Assembly (NCBI GenBank): GCA_002325645.1
Contig: DCSN01000075.1
Location: 1 to 22,161 of the forward strand
Direction of reading: 5' to 3'
Origin: Pseudanabaena sp. UBA1465
Lineage (GTDB): Bacteria; Cyanobacteriota; Cyanobacteriia; Pseudanabaenales; Pseudanabaenaceae
Length of the DNA: 22,161 nucleotides
In this document: piece after piece, positions 15,427 through 22,131 of the stretch
Layout of the letters: each line of letters begins with the position of its first letter
How positions within the stretch are numbered: position 1 is the first letter of the stretch
Notes under the pieces: model-generated
The model's input: only the letters and a program-made list of their open reading frames with translations
What the model was told of the DNA's origin: nothing
Databases searched by the model: none
Position numbers and translations under genes: made by a program

Positions 15427-17295
15427 ATGAGTACTAAAACTATGTCTAGCAAAGAAATATTGGGTAAAATCTTAATCGTTGATGACAATCCAAATAACCT
15501 TAAGGTTTTATCTGGAAGTTTAGCTAATTGCAATTGGGAAATTTTAATTGCTGTTGATGGCGAAAGTGCGATCGAACAGGCTATTTACGTTAGACCAGAT
15601 CTAATTCTTTTAGATGTAATGATGCCAATTATGGATGGATTCTCAGCTTGTAAAATCTTAAAAAATACGCCAGAAACTAGTGAAATTCCGATTATCTTTA
15701 TGACTTCTCTTTCTGACACCTTAGACAAGGTTAAGGGTTTTGAACTAGGAGCCGTGGACTATATCACGAAACCTTTTGATCGTGATGAAGTTATCGCCAG
15801 AGTTAAAACTCATCTTCAAGTGAGTTTTTTAACTAAGCAAGTCCAAGAAAAAAATTCGCAACTGCAAGACTTTGCTCAAGAGCTAGAAAATCGTGTTAAT
15901 GAACGAACAATGGAGCTTTCGGAAACACTTTCTGATTTGCAAGAGGTGCAGTCTCAATTATTGGAGAGAGAGCAAAGACTTGCCTATGAAGCCTTTCACG
16001 ATACCCTTACAGGGCTACCAAATCGGGCTTGGTTAATGCAGCGTTTGCAATATTTAACCGTCCAAAATCAACTTTATGCGGTTCTATTTACCGACCTCGA
16101 TCGCTTTAAAGTAATTAATGACAGTCTCGGACACTTAGTCGGTGATGAGTTGCTCAAGCAGGCGACGCGCAGACTGAGAGCCTGTTTGCCCTCTCGTGCT
16201 ACTGTTTCTAGATTTGGTGGGGATGAATTTATCATTCTCTTTGAAGATATTCAAAATCTTGAAGAAGCGACCGATCTAGCCGATCACATTCAAAAGGAAC
16301 TAGAACAGCCTTTTAAACTCTACGATTACGAACTATTTGTCAGCATCAGTATCGGTATTACCATTGGCTCTCAAGAGTATCAACAACCTGAACATATTCT
16401 TAGGGATGCTGATATAGCCATGTATCAGGCTAAGAGTAAAGGACGTGGGCGCTATGATGTGTTTAATCCTGATACTCGTGATGTGGCGATCGCTAGATTA
16501 GATCTGGAAAATGATTTGCGGCGAGCGATCGAACATCAAGAATTTTGTATGTACTATCAACCCATCTTTTGTCTACAATCTGATCAAATTTGTGGCTTTG
16601 AATCTTTAGTGCGCTGGAATCATCCATCAGGGAACTTAATCTCGCCATCTAAGTTTATTCCGATCGCCGAAGAAATTGGTTTAATCAACGCTTTGGGTTG
16701 GTGGGTGCTGCGCGAGTCCTTGAGTCAATTCCAAACTTGGTATAAATACTTCCGCGATCGGGATGGGGTTAACCATGATTTCTTTAATTCTCTATGGATA
16801 AATGTAAATATTTCGCCAATTCAACTTAAACAAGTAAACTTCGCTCAAAATGTCCAACAGATTTTAGATGATTATGAACTGCCAAGTAATTGCCTGAAAA
16901 TAGAAATCACTGAAAGCTGTCTTTTAGAATCTTCTAGCACTGAAGCGATCGCTCTTGAACAATTAAAGAGCCTCAATATTAAACTCTGTATTGACGACTT
17001 CGGCACGGGATATTCTTCTTTAAGTCGTTTGCACGAACTACCAATTCACACCTTAAAAATCGATCGAGCCTTTGTCAAAGCACTAGAAGTTAATTCCAAT
17101 AACAATATTGTTAATACAATCATCAATCTCGCTCATGGGCTGCAAATGGATGTAGTGGCTGAAGGAATTGAGTCCGAAGAACAAAAACAGATTTTGCGAT
17201 CGCTGTCCTGTGACTATGGACAAGGATATCTCCTATCACATCCCCTTGATGCTGATGATGCCAGAAGTTTGCTTGAATCCTGCGATATTTGCTAA
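15427..17295 (+). CDS. REC-GGDEF-EAL response regulator (cyclic-di-GMP turnover)
   Basis: The protein has 622 aa. The receiver domain (about 13-132) carries DD at 19-20, phospho-acceptor Asp63 in LLDVMMPIMDG and KPF. A coiled linker (135-190) leads to GGDEF (about 192-350), with an intact RFGGDEF motif at 264-268. The position where the RxxD inhibitory site is expected reads PSRA, so product inhibition at that site is probably absent. The EAL domain (about 370-615) has ESL at 392-394, NVNISP, EITES, IDDFGTGYSSL, KIDRAFV and AEGIE, consistent with an active phosphodiesterase. It could therefore make or degrade cyclic-di-GMP, switched by phosphorylation. An alternative ATG six codons in (MSSKE) is possible. 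Its position next to the hybrid kinase suggests that kinase is its phosphodonor. Confidence 0.93.
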   Translation: MSTKTMSSKEILGKILIVDDNPNNLKVLSGSLANCNWEILIAVDGESAIEQAIYVRPDLILLDVMMPIMDGFSACKILKNTPETSEIPIIFMTSLSDTLDKVKGFELGAVDYITKPFDRDEVIARVKTHLQVSFLTKQVQEKNSQLQDFAQELENRVNERTMELSETLSDLQEVQSQLLEREQRLAYEAFHDTLTGLPNRAWLMQRLQYLTVQNQLYAVLFTDLDRFKVINDSLGHLVGDELLKQATRRLRACLPSRATVSRFGGDEFIILFEDIQNLEEATDLADHIQKELEQPFKLYDYELFVSISIGITIGSQEYQQPEHILRDADIAMYQAKSKGRGRYDVFNPDTRDVAIARLDLENDLRRAIEHQEFCMYYQPIFCLQSDQICGFESLVRWNHPSGNLISPSKFIPIAEEIGLINALGWWVLRESLSQFQTWYKYFRDRDGVNHDFFNSLWINVNISPIQLKQVNFAQNVQQILDDYELPSNCLKIEITESCLLESSSTEAIALEQLKSLNIKLCIDDFGTGYSSLSRLHELPIHTLKIDRAFVKALEVNSNNNIVNTIINLAHGLQMDVVAEGIESEEQKQILRSLSCDYGQGYLLSHPLDADDARSLLESCDIC

Positions 17296-17315
17296 ATCAT
17301 CGAAAATAAGAAGGC

Positions 17316-17321
17316 TATAAT
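17316..17321 (+). promoter_or_regulatory. Candidate -10 box upstream of the COG0523 gene
   Basis: A perfect TATAAT lies 48 bp before the GTPase start codon, just after the GGDEF-EAL stop. No good -35 is seen at 16-18 bp spacing. I looked for a Zur-type palindrome (TGATAATNATTATCA-like) and did not find a convincing one. Confidence 0.35.
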
Positions 17322-17369
17322 CTTGTTATTACAATTTTTACAGATATTGTCAGCATCTGAACATTAGCT

Positions 17370-18470
17370 ATGATCGCAACATCACAAATTCCCGCTACCG
17401 TCCTCACAGGCTTCCTTGGCGCAGGCAAAACTACATTACTCAATCACATTCTCACGGCTGAGCATGGCAAAAAAGTTGCCGTAATTGTCAATGAATTTGG
17501 CGAAGTGGGCATCGATCAGCAATTGGTAATTGGTGCTGACGAAGAAATTTTTGAAATGAATAATGGTTGCATTTGCTGCACCGTGCGCGGCGATTTAATC
17601 CGCATCATCAGTAACCTGATGCGCCGCCGCAACAAATTTGATCATCTCCTCATCGAAACCACAGGCTTAGCTGATCCAGGTCCTGTGATTCAAACTTTCT
17701 TTATGGATGAAGATATCTATCGCCAAGTGCAGCTTGATGCGGTGGTCACGGTGGTGGATGCTAAGCACGTTCAACAACATTGGGGCGATCGCGAAGTTCT
17801 CGAACAAATCGGTTTTGCCGATGTAATTTTGCTTAACAAGACCGATCTTGTTACTGCTGCGGAACTAGACGAACTCGAAGCCAAAATCAAGCATTTGAAT
17901 GTCTTGGCAAGGGTCGATCGCGTTCAATTAAATCAAACTGATACAAAGAATATTGAAGACAGCATTAACAAAGTTCTGAATGTGGGGGGCTTCGATCTCG
18001 ATCGCATCCTTGAAAAGAATCCCGAATTTCTCGCGGCGCAAATCAAGGATGATCATGATCATAATCATGACCATCCTCACGATCATGATCATGATGCTCA
18101 TGCACACCACGACCATGATCAGCATAAGCATGATGAGCATGAGCATCACGAACATCATCACCACATCCATGATGAAGAAGTTGGCTCCGTCAGTATTCTA
18201 GAAGCTGGTTCCGTCAATCCTTACAAATTCCAAGCATGGATTGGTGAGCTATTGAGAACTCAAGGGCAAGATATTTTTCGTTCTAAGGGTATTATCAATC
18301 TGGCTGGATCTGAGGAGCGCTTAGTATTTCAAGGTGTGCATATGCAGTTTGACGCAACCCGCGATCGCCCTTGGAAAGAGACTGAACTCCGCAAGAATCA
18401 ATTGGTTTTTATCGGTAGAAATCTTGAAATAGAGAAGCTCCGCGAAGGCTTTTTAGGTTGCTTGGCTTAA
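17370..18470 (+). CDS. COG0523/CobW-family metallochaperone GTPase with His-rich loop
   Basis: The 366-aa G3E GTPase shows Walker A GFLGAGKT (14-21), the metal-binding CxCC motif GCICC (Cys67, 69, 70), Walker B-like HLLIETTG, and NKTD for guanine recognition. It has the CobW C-terminal domain (GIINLAGSEERLVFQGVHMQF...). Between the domains, about residues 227-267, is a stretch made almost only of His and Asp/Glu (DHDHNHDHPHDHDHD and similar), a putative metal-storage loop. The family hands zinc, cobalt or other metals to target enzymes; the His loop and lack of cobalamin genes nearby favour a zinc or nickel role, but the metal cannot be decided from sequence. An EamA permease follows on the same strand after a hairpin. 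Confidence 0.9.
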   Translation: MIATSQIPATVLTGFLGAGKTTLLNHILTAEHGKKVAVIVNEFGEVGIDQQLVIGADEEIFEMNNGCICCTVRGDLIRIISNLMRRRNKFDHLLIETTGLADPGPVIQTFFMDEDIYRQVQLDAVVTVVDAKHVQQHWGDREVLEQIGFADVILLNKTDLVTAAELDELEAKIKHLNVLARVDRVQLNQTDTKNIEDSINKVLNVGGFDLDRILEKNPEFLAAQIKDDHDHNHDHPHDHDHDAHAHHDHDQHKHDEHEHHEHHHHIHDEEVGSVSILEAGSVNPYKFQAWIGELLRTQGQDIFRSKGIINLAGSEERLVFQGVHMQFDATRDRPWKETELRKNQLVFIGRNLEIEKLREGFLGCLA

Positions 18471-18492
18471 GCCTTCCAATTCCCTACAAACT

Positions 18493-18523
18493 ACAAATTG
18501 CGGTGCTTTGCATCGCAATTTGT
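18493..18523 (+). terminator. Hairpin after the COG0523 gene
   Basis: ACAAATTGCG (18493-18502) pairs with CGCAATTTGT (18514-18523), and the inner TGC-TTT-GCA extends the stem to 14 pairs with one G-T wobble. The stem ends in TTGTTCTC rather than a long T-run. It sits 22 bp after the GTPase stop and before the likely EamA start (18558), so it could end or attenuate the transcript. It also argues against the TTG start at 18498 for the permease. Confidence 0.5.
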
Positions 18524-18557
18524 TCTCTGGACAATCATTCAAACGCAAGCTCAAAAT

Positions 18558-19574
18558 ATGCAGTCACCTACGCCAGATAGTACCAATCAGCTAACCCGTA
18601 AGTCCCCTTTGATCATTGCACCATTTTTCCTATGGGGGACAGCAATGGTGGTAATGAAAGCTCTGTTACCCCAAACTAGTCCCATGTTCATGGCGGCCGT
18701 GCGCCTGATTCCCGCAGGAATATTATTAATTCTGGGTGCGGCTTATTTTGGCAGACAACAACCCAAGGGCTGGCAAGCATGGCTATGGATTAGTTTGTTT
18801 GCCTTAGTTGATGGCACGATGTTCCAAGGATTTTTGGCAGAGGGTTTAGTTCGTACTAATGCAGGGCTTGGCTCATTACTGATTGACTCGCAGCCTCTGG
18901 CTGTGGCGGTACTGGCGGCGGTTTTATATAAGGAAAAAATTGGTATTAGCGCCACTCTTGGTTTATTAGTGGGAGTGCTTGGAATTGGTTTAATCGGTTT
19001 GCCATCGGAACTAATGACGGCTATGTTGGCGGGGGATTTTGCGACAATTTTGCAGGCGGGAGTATTTACCCTCGGTGAGTGGTTTATGCTCGGTGCATCG
19101 TTATCAATGGCGATCGGCACGATTTTAATCCGTCCTGTGGTGCGCTATGCCGATCCTGTGATGGCGACGGGTTGGCACATGGTTATTGGTGGCTTACCGC
19201 TATTACTGATTTCCGATCGCCTTGAGCAGAATCAATGGCAGGATTTGAGTGCTTGGGGTTGGCTCGGCATGGCATATATGGCGATTATGGGTAGCGCGAT
19301 CGCCTATGGATTATTTTTCTTTTTCGCATCTTCAGGTAGTTTGACCACCCTTAGCGCCTTGACCTTCTCCACCCCTGTATTTGCGCTCATGTTTAGCAGT
19401 TTATTGTTAGATGAGAATTTGACAAAGGTGCAATGGTTGGGTGTGCTTTTGACTTTGAGTAGTATTTATTTGGTAAGTATTAGGGGAACCGAAGGCAAGG
19501 TTTCACAGGAAATTCCCAAGTCTCAAGAGATTTTAGATCCCACTACTGAAACTGTTGGGCTTGAGCAGAACTAG
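18558..19574 (+). CDS. EamA-family (DMT superfamily) permease
   Basis: I chose ATG at 18558 (338 aa); an upstream TTG at 18498 lies inside a hairpin. The protein has ten predicted membrane helices in two homologous halves of five, each an EamA repeat. They include the opening PLIIAPFFLWGTAMVVMK, the first-half AALRLIPAG-like segment, and the second-half end STPVFALMFSSLLLDENLT...GVLLTLSSIYLV. A 30-residue polar tail follows. EamA transporters export small metabolites such as amino acids or nucleobases; the substrate here is unknown. Proximity to the metallochaperone is not enough to propose a metal substrate. Confidence 0.9.
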   Translation: MQSPTPDSTNQLTRKSPLIIAPFFLWGTAMVVMKALLPQTSPMFMAAVRLIPAGILLILGAAYFGRQQPKGWQAWLWISLFALVDGTMFQGFLAEGLVRTNAGLGSLLIDSQPLAVAVLAAVLYKEKIGISATLGLLVGVLGIGLIGLPSELMTAMLAGDFATILQAGVFTLGEWFMLGASLSMAIGTILIRPVVRYADPVMATGWHMVIGGLPLLLISDRLEQNQWQDLSAWGWLGMAYMAIMGSAIAYGLFFFFASSGSLTTLSALTFSTPVFALMFSSLLLDENLTKVQWLGVLLTLSSIYLVSIRGTEGKVSQEIPKSQEILDPTTETVGLEQN

Positions 19575-19591
19575 GATATAAACAGATCAAA

Positions 19592-19740
19592 CCCTCGGTT
19601 CATCACCGACACAGGTTTGGGAGAGGAATAGCCGAGGGACAATATCTATGGTGATCGGACTATATCACCGACCGATTTCTATGCTGGAGTTGCTATCACT
19701 GCGCGGGTTTCATTCCCTCACGATTTAACTGACCAATGCC
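19592..19740 (+). ncRNA. Structured non-coding segment, possible TnpB-element end relic or small RNA
   Basis: CCCTCGG (19592-19598) pairs with CCGAGGG (19632-19638), and GGTGAT (19650-19655) pairs with ATCACC (19664-19669). ATCACCGAC occurs twice (19602-19610 and 19664-19672), so GGTGAT has two possible partners. A GGGTTTCATTCCCTCACGA run follows near 19705-19723. The segment lies between converging genes and has no credible ORF. The dense pairing and the TTTCATTCCCTCAC run resemble, from memory, the non-coding right ends of cyanobacterial IS200/IS605 (TnpB) elements, but no tnpB remnant is present. Strand and function are inference. Confidence 0.35.
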
Positions 19741-19751
19741 GTCATGCTTGA

Positions 19752-20723
19752 TTAGAGTGGTTGATTTTCTGATTGTTTCTCTTCATTAGGATTCAATAAT
19801 TTAATCAAAGCATTAACATCAACTTTTTGAGTAGATATTAACCCTGCTTTTAAAACTTCATCCCTAGCACTTCTTGCCTTGAGATCATTAGGGCTAAGTT
19901 TTAACCAGCGCGTATAACCATCGATCGCCTCAAACCAATATCCCGCTTCAGCATAAATCTTAGCGCGATCACGAAGGCTTAAAGCCCCCATTAGGGCTGG
20001 GCAAAGCCTGTTTTCAGGAGGACTATACACAATCCATCCACTCGCAGTAACTTGATCTCCCTGGCGATCGCGTAGAGTAATTTGCCAACCATAGGTAACA
20101 GATGGCTTTAAAGAAACTGCGATCGGTAATTTGAAACTAGACAAACCATGCTGAATTTTTAAGTCAGTTTCAAATATCGTAGTTGTAGCCTGATTCTCTG
20201 ATGTAGTCAGGCGAAGTTGACCCACAAAAACATCCTTAGCTGAAGAAGAATCTTGATTATCTTCATACAGATACCAATAAAGAGTAGGTTGTGGACTAGC
20301 TGTCCGCGCACCATCTGCGGGAGTGATTAAGGTCAGGAGAGGTAGTTGTTGTTGCTTTTTGAATAAAAGCGGTCTTCTAACCCTAGGTACAGAACGATAA
20401 ACACCTCTAGTCTGATCAATAGGTGGAGAAGGAACGACAGTTTTACCATCATCTAAGTCTGGATTAACAAGACGTGTCCCCCCACTTGTGCTGGCGCTTT
20501 TTGGTAAACCCAAACCATAATTTGTCCCACTCGTCTGTGCTAATAACCAAGTTTGCGCGATCGCCTCTGAGGTCAGAAAGTAGCTTGGTATCGCCATGCT
20601 CGACAAAGAACAGAATAGAATTGTAAAGGCACTACCAATATAAGTACTAAGAGAATAAGTACCAAGGTGCAGACTATTAATTTTTTTGATCAAAGAATTT
20701 TTTAAAGGTGTTTTGACTTTCAT
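19752..20723 (-). CDS. Second exported DUF928 protein
   Basis: The 323-aa protein has a long N-terminal signal region (hydrophobic about 27-55, cleavage near AIA/QTW). The mature part is a Pro/Arg-rich linker and then the DUF928 core: PLLTLITPADGARTASPQPTLYWYLYED, beta strands, YGWQITLRDRQGDQVTASGWIVY. The helical C-terminus follows with LRDRAKIYAEAGYWFEAIDGYTRWLKLSPNDLKAR, the last part TPR-like. It is clearly longer than the DUF928 copy at 6369 and only moderately similar, so they are paralogues rather than recent duplicates. It is transcribed alone, divergent from the hemerythrin gene across a 259-bp gap. Function unknown; expected in the periplasm. Confidence 0.85.
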   Translation of the reverse strand: MKVKTPLKNSLIKKINSLHLGTYSLSTYIGSAFTILFCSLSSMAIPSYFLTSEAIAQTWLLAQTSGTNYGLGLPKSASTSGGTRLVNPDLDDGKTVVPSPPIDQTRGVYRSVPRVRRPLLFKKQQQLPLLTLITPADGARTASPQPTLYWYLYEDNQDSSSAKDVFVGQLRLTTSENQATTTIFETDLKIQHGLSSFKLPIAVSLKPSVTYGWQITLRDRQGDQVTASGWIVYSPPENRLCPALMGALSLRDRAKIYAEAGYWFEAIDGYTRWLKLSPNDLKARSARDEVLKAGLISTQKVDVNALIKLLNPNEEKQSENQPL

Positions 20724-20852
20724 AATGTTTGAAGCCTTGAAGCGGGTAATGCAATAGCCAGCAACATATCCCCCATGCTCTTATTTTATCTCTTTCAGCC
20801 GTTGAACTATACATGTTTTAATAAATTCATATTTGTTGTTTCGCCCATAGCA

Positions 20853-20869
20853 TTTCCTAGTCTAGGAAA
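20853..20869. promoter_or_regulatory. 17-bp palindrome, possible operator
   Basis: TTTCCTAG-T-CTAGGAAA is a perfect dyad with 8-bp arms in the gap between the DUF928 and hemerythrin genes. It is the sort of site a dimeric regulator could bind, but no regulator gene lies next to it. Confidence 0.35.
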
Positions 20870-20874
20870 GTACG

Positions 20875-20909
20875 GGATTGTGTCCCCGCCTTCGGTGGGG
20901 ACACAATCC
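20875..20909. repeat. Stable hairpin with UUCG tetraloop
   Basis: Thirteen perfect pairs (20875-20887 with 20897-20909, GGATTGTGTCCCC and its complement) are topped by GC-C-TTCG-G-T, giving a C(UUCG)G tetraloop if transcribed on the plus strand. It lies 74 bp upstream of the hemerythrin start, where a terminator of a known gene is not needed. A 5'-leader structure or a mobile palindrome are the likely explanations. With the 17-bp palindrome and the TTGCTTGAAAAGCGC motif (20918-20932) it fills most of this gap. Confidence 0.7.
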
Positions 20910-20982
20910 TCTGTATTTTGCTTGAAAAGCGCCATATAAGAATTTTTAGATGCACAATTAACTTATCTAAGCAGGAAAATAT

Positions 20983-21402
20983 ATGCAAAAATTTGAATGG
21001 AATGATTCCTTGAGTACGGGTGTTCCGATGATTGATTCTCAACACAGAGAACTGATTGCCGCCACAAACGAGATTGGTGAAGCGATCGAAAGAGGAAACG
21101 GAGTCAACGCAATTAAGAAACTATTAGTATTTCTTAAATTTTATGCAGAATGGCACTTTGGCAACGAAGAAACCTGTGCGGCAAAACATCAATGTCCGAT
21201 GGCAGGAGTAAACCAAGCCGCCCACAAGAAATTTATCGAAACCTTTGGCAAACTCCACGATCAATATCGCCAGAGTGAAGCCAGTGAAGAGGTTGCTCGC
21301 AAAATTTATGATGAATTATGCGAGTGGCTCGTCAGTCATATTCTGCTGATTGATACTCAAATCGGTGCTTGTATTAAAGAAAGTTTGGCACAGCAAATAT
21401 AA
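20983..21402 (+). CDS. Bacteriohemerythrin
   Basis: The 139-aa four-helix protein binds a non-heme di-iron centre and reversibly binds O2. It starts FEWNDSLSTGVPMIDSQH, typical of the family. Visible ligands are His21, His58 and Glu62 (EWHFGNEE), His81 (AAHKKF), His119 and Asp124 (SHILLID). The position four residues before His81, normally the first His of HxxxH, is Asn77. Nearby His69 might substitute, or the protein may belong to a variant subgroup with CP..(V/A)..N..AH. AGGA at 20973-20976 is a good ribosome-binding site 6 bp before the ATG. It is a single gene with its own leader region. Roles proposed for the family are O2 storage or delivery, or O2/iron sensing. Confidence 0.9.
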   Translation: MQKFEWNDSLSTGVPMIDSQHRELIAATNEIGEAIERGNGVNAIKKLLVFLKFYAEWHFGNEETCAAKHQCPMAGVNQAAHKKFIETFGKLHDQYRQSEASEEVARKIYDELCEWLVSHILLIDTQIGACIKESLAQQI

Positions 21403-21487
21403 AGCGCATAAAAAAGCATATAAAAAAAGCGCAAAAAAATAGGTGGGCAAATCCCGCTCATTTTCTGCACAAATTCCGAGACACATT

Positions 21488-21513
21488 CCCCGTCCTCGCG
21501 AAGCAGGGCGGGG
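21488..21513 (-). terminator. GC-rich hairpin downstream of rpmF
   Basis: CCCCGTCCT (21488-21496) pairs with AGGGCGGGG (21505-21513) with one G-T mismatch. It lies 10 bp past the rpmF stop on the minus strand and 85 bp past the hemerythrin stop on the plus strand, so it could end both converging transcripts. A T-run is missing on either side, so it is a weak intrinsic terminator by the usual rule. Confidence 0.5.
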
Positions 21514-21523
21514 TAGTTCATGA

Positions 21524-21700
21524 TTACTCTTCGTCCGTTGCCTCTTCAGCCAAGGGATAAACAAAACCATCATTATTGCCTGATAGGATTGATTTACCTA
21601 AGGAGATTGCTCTTTGAGCGTGAACTGCTGCCTTGCGCTTCCATACAGCTTTGCGACTATCGCGCTTAGATTTAGAAGTGCGTTTCTTGGGTACTGCCAT
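21524..21700 (-). CDS. rpmF: 50S ribosomal protein L32
   Basis: A 58-aa frame runs from ATG at 21698-21700 to TAA at 21524-21526. The product begins MAVPKKRTSKSKRDSRKA, the diagnostic N-terminus of L32, followed by VWKRKAAVHAQRAISLGKSI and an acidic tail ending EEATDEE. It lacks the zinc-binding Cys pairs found in some bacterial L32 proteins, as usual for cyanobacteria and plastids. It binds near the peptidyl-transferase region of the large subunit. It stands alone here, convergent with the hemerythrin gene. Confidence 0.95.
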   Translation of the reverse strand: MAVPKKRTSKSKRDSRKAVWKRKAAVHAQRAISLGKSILSGNNDGFVYPLAEEATDEE

Positions 21701-21826
21701 GATGTTATCCCTGTACTAATATGATAATTTTCTGATATTAAGTTAGAAAATTTTTGACAACTTTCTCAGTATACAGTAGTTTGCAAACCAAAAGGATATG
21801 CAAACCAAATCACTATTTGCAAAGCT

Positions 21827-21958
21827 ATGCCCGAAGCCAAACCTTCCTTCGCCAAACATTATTACCAACGGACGAAGTATGTAGTAGAAGGGGCGATCGC
21901 CTATGCAGCGATCGCATCTCTTGAGGCAATAATTACAGCATCAGCACCGATCGCTTGA
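21827..21958 (+). CDS. Possible 44-aa small protein overlapping the PRC-barrel gene
   Basis: The frame from ATG 21827 to TGA 21958 begins MPEAKPSFAKHYYQRTKY and continues into a hydrophobic Ala/Ile-rich segment. Its last 58 bp are antisense to the 3' end of the PRC-barrel gene and are dominated by GCGATCGC sites, which read as Ala-Ile. That makes the hydrophobic half probably an artefact. The first 20 codons look protein-like and the start lies in the gap upstream of rpmF, so I list it as a low-confidence candidate. Confidence 0.2.
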   Translation: MPEAKPSFAKHYYQRTKYVVEGAIAYAAIASLEAIITASAPIA

Positions 21959-22131
21959 ATATGCGTTAGTGGCAGTACCAACGCATTGCTGAACCAACCA
22001 CCTTGATCAATAAGTAAACCTAATAATTGATTACTTTCTTGGTCAAAAATCAAGTCTACAGTTGTTTGAAATTCTTCACCAGAGTCATAAGCAACTACAG
22101 TTTTACAGATCATTCCTTTACCATTATGCAT
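21901..22131 (-). CDS. PRC-barrel domain protein
   Basis: The 76-aa product shows one PRC-barrel: KTVVAYDSGEEFQTTVDLIFDQESNQLLGLLIDQGGWFSNALVLPLTHIQAIGADAVII. PRC-barrels are small beta barrels that bind protein or RNA partners, as in RimM and the photosynthetic reaction centre H subunit; the role of the cyanobacterial stand-alone type is unknown. I chose ATG at 22129-22131 because MHNGKG matches the usual short lead-in of this family. The frame stays open to the window edge at 22161, so a longer form cannot be excluded. Genomic neighbours upstream are outside the window. Confidence 0.8.
   Translation of the reverse strand: MHNGKGMICKTVVAYDSGEEFQTTVDLIFDQESNQLLGLLIDQGGWFSNALVLPLTHIQAIGADAVIIASRDAIAA

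Noticed and set aside
17928..18201. Long open frames on both strands over the His-rich region, rich in Met and Ile.
   Set aside because: They are shadows of the CATGAT/GATCAT-repetitive His-Asp coding DNA of the GTPase gene and have no protein-like composition.
21529..21877. 12-bp inverted repeat (CTTCGTCCGTTG / CAACGGACGAAG) at 21529-21540 and 21866-21877 flanking rpmF.
   Set aside because: The left copy is part of the rpmF coding tail. A 12-bp match is expected by chance several times in 22 kb, and there are no element-like ends or target duplications.
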